From contig CAZORE010000017.1 of assembly GCA_964581815.1 (NCBI GenBank), forward strand, positions 18,609 through 82,608: a stretch of 64,000 nucleotides of DNA. Reading direction: 5' to 3'. Each line of letters begins with the position of its first letter. The stretch's first letter is position 1. This document shows, one piece after another, positions 59,419 to 64,000 of the stretch. This stretch comes from Trebonia sp964581815. GTDB taxonomy: Bacteria > Actinomycetota > Actinomycetes > Streptosporangiales > Streptosporangiaceae. Below the pieces are notes generated by a model. It saw nothing but the letters and a program-made list of their open reading frames with translations. It was not told where the DNA came from and did not search any database. The position numbers and the translations under genes were made by a program.

Positions 59419-60879
59419 TTACCCGTCCGCGGCGATGGCCGCCGCGGTGGCGTGCGCGCGGGCGGTGGTGCTGAGGTAGCCCGCCAGCGCGACGAGCAGG
59501 CCGCAGGCGATGCCCAGGACCCACGGCGCGTGGGTGGCCGCCGACAGGGCGGCCGCGTGCGTCTGGCCGGCGGCCAGGCCGCTGGCCACGCCGGAGGTCA
59601 CCATGTCCCCCATCACCGCGACGCCGAGCAGCGAGCCGACCTGGCGGGTCACCGAGATCACCGCGGAGGCGACCCCCGCCTGCGCGGGCGGCATGCCGGA
59701 GACCCCGGTGTTCGTGATGGGCGGGTTGACCAGGCCGAGCCCGGCGCCGAGCACGGCGATGGCGATGGCCAGCCACCAGTAGGAGGTGTCCGGGCCGAGG
59801 CCGAGCAGCAGCGCGAGTCCCGCCGCGATGCACAGGCCGCTGGCGACCAGCGGGACGCGCGGGCCGCGGCGGGCGGTGAGCTGCCCGGCGACCGGCGCGG
59901 CGGCCGCCATCACCAGCGTGGCGGGCAGCAGCGACAGGCCGGCCCGCAGCGGCGAGTCGCCGCGCACCTCCTGCAGGTACAGGGTGATGACGAACAGGAA
60001 CCCGCCGAGCACGACGAACGACAGGACCGCGATCACGCCGGCGCCGGTGAACGGGCGGGACCGGAAGAAGCGCAGCTCGATCAGCGGCTCGGCGGTCCGG
60101 CGCTCGACGGCGATGAACGCGGCCGCGGCGAGCGCCGCGACGGCGAACAGCGCGAGCACCGGCGCGGCGGTCCAGCCGGCGACCGGGCCCTGGATGACCG
60201 CGTAGGTGAGCGAGCCGAGCGCGGCGATCATCAGCAGCTGGCCGGGGACGTCTACCCGGCGCGGCCGCGGCGCCCGCGACTCGGGCACGTAGCGGACCGT
60301 GGCGGCGAACATGGCGGCGCAGATCGGCACGTTGAGCCAGAAGATGGACCGCCAGCCAATGGCGGAGACCAGGACGCCGCCGACGATCGGGCCGCACGCC
60401 GTGGCGACGCCGAAGATTCCCGACCAGATGCCGATGGCGTGGGCGCGTTCCCTGGGGTCGTGGAAGGTGTTGCGGACGATCGACAGCGAGACCGGGCTAA
60501 GCATCGACCCGCCGACGCCCTGCAGCATGCGCAAGCCGATGAGCGACCCGGTGTCCGGGGCGAGCGAGCAGAGCAGCGACCCGAGGCCGAACCCGACGAG
60601 GCCGGCGAGGAAGACCCGCTTCCGGCCCAGCCGGTCGGCGGTGGAGCCGGACAGCAGCAGCAGCGACGACACGACGAGCAGGTAGGCGTCGGCCACCCAC
60701 TGCAGCCCGGACAGGCTGGCGTGCAGGTCTCGCTGCAGCGTGGGCAGCGCAACGTTCAAGATCGTCGAGTCCAGGTAGACGATGAACAGGCTGGACGAGC
60801 AGATCAGCAGAACGCCCAGGCGACGGCGGCGGCCCGCTTCCCCCTCGGGGATGGCCACGTCAGGGGCAAAGGCCGTCAC
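59419..60879 (-). CDS. DHA2-family MFS exporter (EmrB/QacA-like, 14 TM)
   Basis: 486 residues from GTG 60879 (AAGGAG ten bases upstream; ATG 60909 also possible). Motif A STADRLGRKRVFL after helix 2, motif B/C LGLRMLQGVGGSM and VATACGPIVGGVLV, and D1 LYLDSTILNVALP. Roughly 14 hydrophobic helices, the normal DHA2 size. Drug or metabolite export by proton antiport. Directly upstream on the same strand is a shortened paralogue. Inverted-repeat-like sequence is seen just before the start (60900-60920). Confidence 0.92.
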   Translation of the reverse strand: MTAFAPDVAIPEGEAGRRRRLGVLLICSSSLFIVYLDSTILNVALPTLQRDLHASLSGLQWVADAYLLVVSSLLLLSGSTADRLGRKRVFLAGLVGFGLGSLLCSLAPDTGSLIGLRMLQGVGGSMLSPVSLSIVRNTFHDPRERAHAIGIWSGIFGVATACGPIVGGVLVSAIGWRSIFWLNVPICAAMFAATVRYVPESRAPRPRRVDVPGQLLMIAALGSLTYAVIQGPVAGWTAAPVLALFAVAALAAAAFIAVERRTAEPLIELRFFRSRPFTGAGVIAVLSFVVLGGFLFVITLYLQEVRGDSPLRAGLSLLPATLVMAAAAPVAGQLTARRGPRVPLVASGLCIAAGLALLLGLGPDTSYWWLAIAIAVLGAGLGLVNPPITNTGVSGMPPAQAGVASAVISVTRQVGSLLGVAVMGDMVTSGVASGLAAGQTHAAALSAATHAPWVLGIACGLLVALAGYLSTTARAHATAAAIAADG

Positions 60880-60997
60880 GATCGCGCCGCTCCTTACTGT
60901 CCATGCCATCTACTATCCATGCGGCCCGAGGTCGCGCCCAACGCACCCAGTGCGCGCACCAGGGCCGCGCCGCCCGGTGCCGAACGCCGCGTGGCCG

Positions 60998-61861
60998 TCA
61001 CGCCGCCCGCGCGGGGCTTGCCGTCGCGGTGGTGGCCATCGCGCGACGGTCCGCGCGCTCGATGAGGGTCGCGGTGCGGGCGGCGCTCGCCTGGCCGGCC
61101 CGCCCGGTGGTGGCCAGCGTGAGCGCGAGCACGCATCCGCCCATCGCGGTCACGATCCACCAGGCCGGCCGGGTGGCGGACGCGAAGCCGGCGGCGAGCG
61201 GGCCGTGCAGGCCGGCGGCGAGCACCGCGCCGGTCACGGCGACGCCGAGGGAGGAGCCGACCTGCCGTCCGGTCGAGGCGATCGCCGCGGCGGTGCCTGC
61301 CCGGGCGCGCGGCATCCCGGCGACGGCGTTGTTGGTGACCGGGGCGTTGACCCAGAAGACGCCGCGCCAGCCGACCGAGTCGACGAGCGCGCCGCCGATG
61401 ACCGGGCCGACCGCAAGCGACAGGCCGAACACCGAGCCCCACAGGCCGATCGCCTTCGCCCGCTCGGCGGGGTCGGTGAACACGTTGGTGACGATCGCCA
61501 TCGCTACCGGGTTGAGCATGCTCCCGCCCACGGCCTGCAGGGCCCGGAACGCGATCAGCCAGCCGAGCCCGGGAGCGAGGGAGCAGGCGAGCGAGCCGAG
61601 GGTGAACAGGGCGAGGCCGAGCTGGAAGACTCTGCGCCTGCCGACCCGGTCGGCGACAGATCCCGACAGCATCAGCAGGCTGGCCAGGACGAGCAGGTAG
61701 GCGTCGACCGTCCACTGCAGCCCGGAGACGGGCGCGCGCAGGTCCCGTCCGATCGACGGCAGCGCCACGTTGACGATCGTGACGTCCATGCCGACGACGA
61801 ACAGGCTCAGGCAGCAGATGGCCAGCACCAGGTAGCGGCGCTCGCGGCTCAGCTCAGGCAT
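60998..61861 (-). CDS. DHA2-family MFS protein with in-frame internal deletion
   Basis: 287 residues. It starts as a normal DHA2 exporter (MDVTIVNVALP, SVADRVGRRRVF, RALQAVGGSMLN, LAVGPVIGGALVDSVGWRGVFW), but after FWVNAP, residue 174, it jumps to VTNNAVAGMPRARAG, the region that in the paralogue at 59419-60879 lies about 200 residues later. Helices about 6-12 of the 14 are missing without a frameshift or stop. The product keeps the first five or six helices and the last two to three. Either a degenerate gene with an open frame, or a shortened transporter. TGAGGG precedes the ATG. Confidence 0.85.
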   Translation of the reverse strand: MPELSRERRYLVLAICCLSLFVVGMDVTIVNVALPSIGRDLRAPVSGLQWTVDAYLLVLASLLMLSGSVADRVGRRRVFQLGLALFTLGSLACSLAPGLGWLIAFRALQAVGGSMLNPVAMAIVTNVFTDPAERAKAIGLWGSVFGLSLAVGPVIGGALVDSVGWRGVFWVNAPVTNNAVAGMPRARAGTAAAIASTGRQVGSSLGVAVTGAVLAAGLHGPLAAGFASATRPAWWIVTAMGGCVLALTLATTGRAGQASAARTATLIERADRRAMATTATASPARAA

Positions 61862-61888
61862 GATCCCTCAGGCAGGCAGGAAAATATT

Positions 61889-61901
61889 TTGTATCCTACA
61901 A
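61889..61901. promoter_or_regulatory. Inverted repeat TTGTA-N3-TACAA before the shortened MFS gene
   Basis: Perfect 5-base arms, 28 bases upstream of the MFS start in an AT-rich stretch (AAAATATTTTG). The shape fits a MarR- or TetR-type operator. No regulator gene is adjacent in the window. Confidence 0.45.
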
Positions 61902-61978
61902 CTAACGATTCAGGTCCCTTATGCCCGGTGGCAGGAGAGCTGGCCAGGGGCAGCTTCTCCTTACCTAAGCCGAACAAA

Positions 61979-62008
61979 TTGACTCCTCGCTGATCGAACT
62001 GGTACTCT
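61979..62008 (+). promoter_or_regulatory. Sigma-70-type promoter for the HNH/DUF222 gene
   Basis: TTGACT (61979-61984), 18-base spacer, TACTCT (62003-62008). Transcription would start near 62015, giving a leader of about 137 bases before the ATG at 62152. A stem-loop with a bulge at 61934-61960 lies upstream of the promoter. Confidence 0.6.
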
Positions 62009-62151
62009 AGTGCTAGGCCCACAGATGGGCGGTAGCCGGTTCTTCCGGCAATGGCCCGCGAGCGTCATGCCCGCGGATTCGCAGCGCGCACGCAGTAGAG
62101 CGCAGAGATTGCAGTGCGGAGAGCCATTCCCCCATCTGGAGGTGAGCCACG

Positions 62152-63813
62152 ATGTGCAGTCCAGACGCCCCGCATGCCGGCGGCGACGCCTTCGACCCAA
62201 CGACCGACCACAGTTTCGGCAGCGCATCGCAGGCGTTGGCGACGGTCGGCGCCGCGCTTGACTACCTGAACTCGGCCATCGCCGGCCTGGACGGGTCTTC
62301 CTGCGGGGATTTGCTGATTGCGCTTGGCGAGGTGCAGGCCAAGGTGACCGCCGCGCACGCCGGGCTGCTGCGCCGATTCGACGCCGCGGACGCCCATGAC
62401 GCCGACGGGTACGGGTCATCGTCATCATGGCTGGCCGCGAAGGCAGGGATGTCGAAGAAGGGCGCCAGGGCCGCAGTCCGGCAGATGCGCCAGCTCGGCG
62501 ACCGCCCGCTGCTCGGCAGTGCCCTCGCCGCCGGTGACGTCACCGACTCCCTCGCCGCCGCCATCGCCGACTGGACCCGGAAGCTGCCCGCGCCGATGCG
62601 CGACCAGACCGACCGCATCCTGCTGCAGGCCGCGTCCGCCGGGGCGTCCCTGGGCGACCTGGCAACTATCGCCGCGTGCGCGATCGAGACCTGGCGGGCG
62701 CAGCAGCCCGACCCCGACGACCCTGACCCCGGCGACCGCTACCTCCAGCTCGGCACCACGTTCGGCGGCGCCGGGGTCGTCCGCGGCGACCTGACCCCCG
62801 AGTGCGCCACCGCGGTCCGCGCGGTGCTGGAGGCCCTGGGCAAGAAGGCCGGACCCGAAGACGACCGCACCGAAGGCCAGCGGTTCCACGACGCGCTGCA
62901 ACTCGCCTGCACCCTGCTGCTAAGAGCCCGCCTCGTCCCGGCCCGGGCCGGTGCCGACACCCAGGCGGTCATCCACATCCCCCTGTCCCAGCTGCGGCAG
63001 CTGCCCGGCGCCCCGCAGCTGGAGGACGCCTGGCTCCGCGCCCGGGCCGGCCAGGACGGCTACCTGGCCGGCCCCGACGCGGAAACCGCCGCGTGCGACG
63101 CGCAGACCGTCCCGGTCGTCACCGGCAGCATGGACCCCGACGTCATCGACCAGATGATCGCCCTGGCCCGGATCGCCGCCGAGGCAGAGGACAGCCCTGG
63201 CGGCACGACAGGCGCCGACGGAGCCTCCAGCACGGACCCTGCGACTGGCCGTGCGGGCCCTGCGGCCGCCGGCTCGGCTCATGCGGCCGGCGGCGCGAGC
63301 GCGGGCGGGGACGGCCAGCCCGGCGCGGCGGTCGGCAGCGCGCACCCCAGGTCCGGGTCGCTGTCCCCCGAGGCCTGGCGGGCCCTGCGCCATGCGATGG
63401 CCCGTCTGGCGATCGACTTGGTCTCCGGCCCGGCCGGGGTCGCCGCGGTCCTCCGCCAGGGGCTGCTCGACAAGCCGTACAACACCCCGTCGCTCCCGCT
63501 GGACATCGGCTACAGCGACTCCATCCCGGCCCACATCCGCCGCGCGGTCCTGCTACGGGACCGCACCTGCGCCTGGCCCCGCTGCGGCCGCCCTGCGGTG
63601 CACTGCGACGTGCACCACCTGCGACACAAGCAGGACGGTGGCGAAACTTCGATCGAAAACTGTGCTCTGGTCTGCCAGTTTCACCACGACGTGTGCATCC
63701 ACCGGCGCGGCTGGCAGCTGATCCTGCACCCCGACGGCACCACCGAAGCCAGAAGCCCCGACGGCAGGCAGATCCTCAGATCCCACGCACCACCGTCACC
63801 ACGCGCCGTATGA
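62152..63813 (+). CDS. DUF222 / HNH endonuclease protein (13E12 repeat-like family)
   Basis: 553 residues. N-terminal DUF222 domain (about 30-330) with LYNSAIAGL-type helices and LLRRFDAADAHDADGYGSS; a Gly/Ala/Ser low-complexity linker (about 345-405); and a C-terminal HNH nuclease: RDRTCAWPRCGRPAVHCDVH, HHLRHKQDGGETSIENCALV and CQFHHDVCIHRRGW with zinc cysteines and catalytic histidines intact. A strong GGAGGTGA site precedes the ATG. The family is present in many copies in some actinobacteria and is thought to move, but no mobile-element ends are seen here. Confidence 0.92.
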   Translation: MCSPDAPHAGGDAFDPTTDHSFGSASQALATVGAALDYLNSAIAGLDGSSCGDLLIALGEVQAKVTAAHAGLLRRFDAADAHDADGYGSSSSWLAAKAGMSKKGARAAVRQMRQLGDRPLLGSALAAGDVTDSLAAAIADWTRKLPAPMRDQTDRILLQAASAGASLGDLATIAACAIETWRAQQPDPDDPDPGDRYLQLGTTFGGAGVVRGDLTPECATAVRAVLEALGKKAGPEDDRTEGQRFHDALQLACTLLLRARLVPARAGADTQAVIHIPLSQLRQLPGAPQLEDAWLRARAGQDGYLAGPDAETAACDAQTVPVVTGSMDPDVIDQMIALARIAAEAEDSPGGTTGADGASSTDPATGRAGPAAAGSAHAAGGASAGGDGQPGAAVGSAHPRSGSLSPEAWRALRHAMARLAIDLVSGPAGVAAVLRQGLLDKPYNTPSLPLDIGYSDSIPAHIRRAVLLRDRTCAWPRCGRPAVHCDVHHLRHKQDGGETSIENCALVCQFHHDVCIHRRGWQLILHPDGTTEARSPDGRQILRSHAPPSPRAV

Positions 63814-63930
63814 AGGCGTGGCCGGGGCTGTGCCGCGAAAGCCGGGCGGCCCGGTAGTAGCGGCAACCTGCGGACCGTGTGGCGACACTAGTTAGGTAGC
63901 CCAGGATGCCGTCCCGGCGGGAGCGTGGTA

Positions 63931-64000
63931 GTGGAAGAGATGTCCGACGCCCACCTCGTCGTGCTGGCGCGGTCAGGCGACGCAGATGCGTTTCGCGTCC
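63931..64000 (+). CDS. Sigma-70 (ECF) factor, N-terminal fragment cut by window end
   Basis: 23 codons: from GTG 63931 the reading is a short acidic start then SDAHLVVLARSGDADAFRV, which matches the beginning of sigma region 2 in ECF factors. GGGAG lies 7 bases upstream; ATG 63940 is an alternative. Only the first helix is visible, so group and function cannot be judged. Confidence 0.5.
   Translation, partial: MEEMSDAHLVVLARSGDADAFRV

Noticed and set aside
1..64000. tRNA, rRNA, CRISPR arrays, insertion sequences, prophage
   Set aside because: No T-loop or rRNA-like segments, no regularly spaced repeats, and no transposase, integrase or phage structural genes were recognised.

Overview
The window is a stretch of very GC-rich chromosome from an actinomycete. 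The evidence is heavy third-position GC, frequent GTG starts, an F420/LLM-type oxidoreductase, a type II DAHP synthase, an ECF41-type sigma factor, DUF222/HNH nuclease, DinB/DUF664 proteins and a GlpD/flavoprotein/lipid-kinase block arranged as in mycobacteria. It is one scaffold with a 100-N gap at 220-319. I saw no rRNA, tRNA, CRISPR array, insertion sequence or prophage. The genus cannot be fixed from the sequence.

Region by region. 0-5.5 kb: an acyl-CoA-dehydrogenase-fold monooxygenase crossing the gap, a three-gene phospho-signalling set (REC-PP2C phosphatase, CHASE3 histidine kinase, single-domain receiver) and a DinB protein. 5.6-10 kb: lone urocanase, a secreted clan GH-A-like hydrolase and an M20 metallopeptidase. 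10-14.3 kb: a leftward aromatic-degradation operon (flavin monooxygenase, fumarylacetoacetase-fold hydrolase, extradiol dioxygenase) divergent from a GntR/FCD regulator, with matching palindromes between them. 14.3-20.8 kb: an atypical SDR, two secreted beta-propeller-like lipoproteins, and a rightward FAD monooxygenase/acetamidase/SDR operon. 20.8-24.9 kb: lipid kinase and alkyl-DHAP-synthase-like flavoprotein, divergent from glpD. 24.9-29.2 kb: LUD protein divergent from an ECF41 sigma factor, with candidate sigma-factor promoters facing both ways, then an FAD oxidoreductase and an MFS exporter. 29.5-34.7 kb: small secreted protein, an ECF sigma/membrane propeller protein pair, a lipoprotein, a 42-bp perfect palindrome, and a TetR/tautomerase pair with two operators. 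34.7-41.6 kb: MFS permease, SnoaL-FMO fusion, cobD and cobQ with a RHH/PIN toxin-antitoxin module lying between them. 41.6-48.9 kb: beta-helix membrane protein, enolase-superfamily dehydratase, DAHP synthase, membrane-anchored methyltransferase and Rieske oxygenase. 48.9-52.3 kb: zinc-free ribosomal proteins L33 and L31 behind a Zur-like box, LLM oxidoreductase, DUF1992 protein, small membrane protein and NADP/F420 reductase-like protein. 52.4-57.6 kb: one giant TPR-CHAT protease-like protein. 57.8-64 kb: DinB protein, epimerase, two paralogous DHA2 exporters (one with a ~200-residue internal deletion), an HNH/DUF222 protein with a good promoter, and the start of another sigma factor.

Most of the window is accessory catabolism, transport and small regulatory units rather than one large pathway. 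The best-supported systems are the GntR-controlled ring-cleavage operon, the ECF41 divergent unit, the Zur-controlled L33/L31 operon, the leaderless RHH/PIN module and the stand-alone TPR-CHAT protein.
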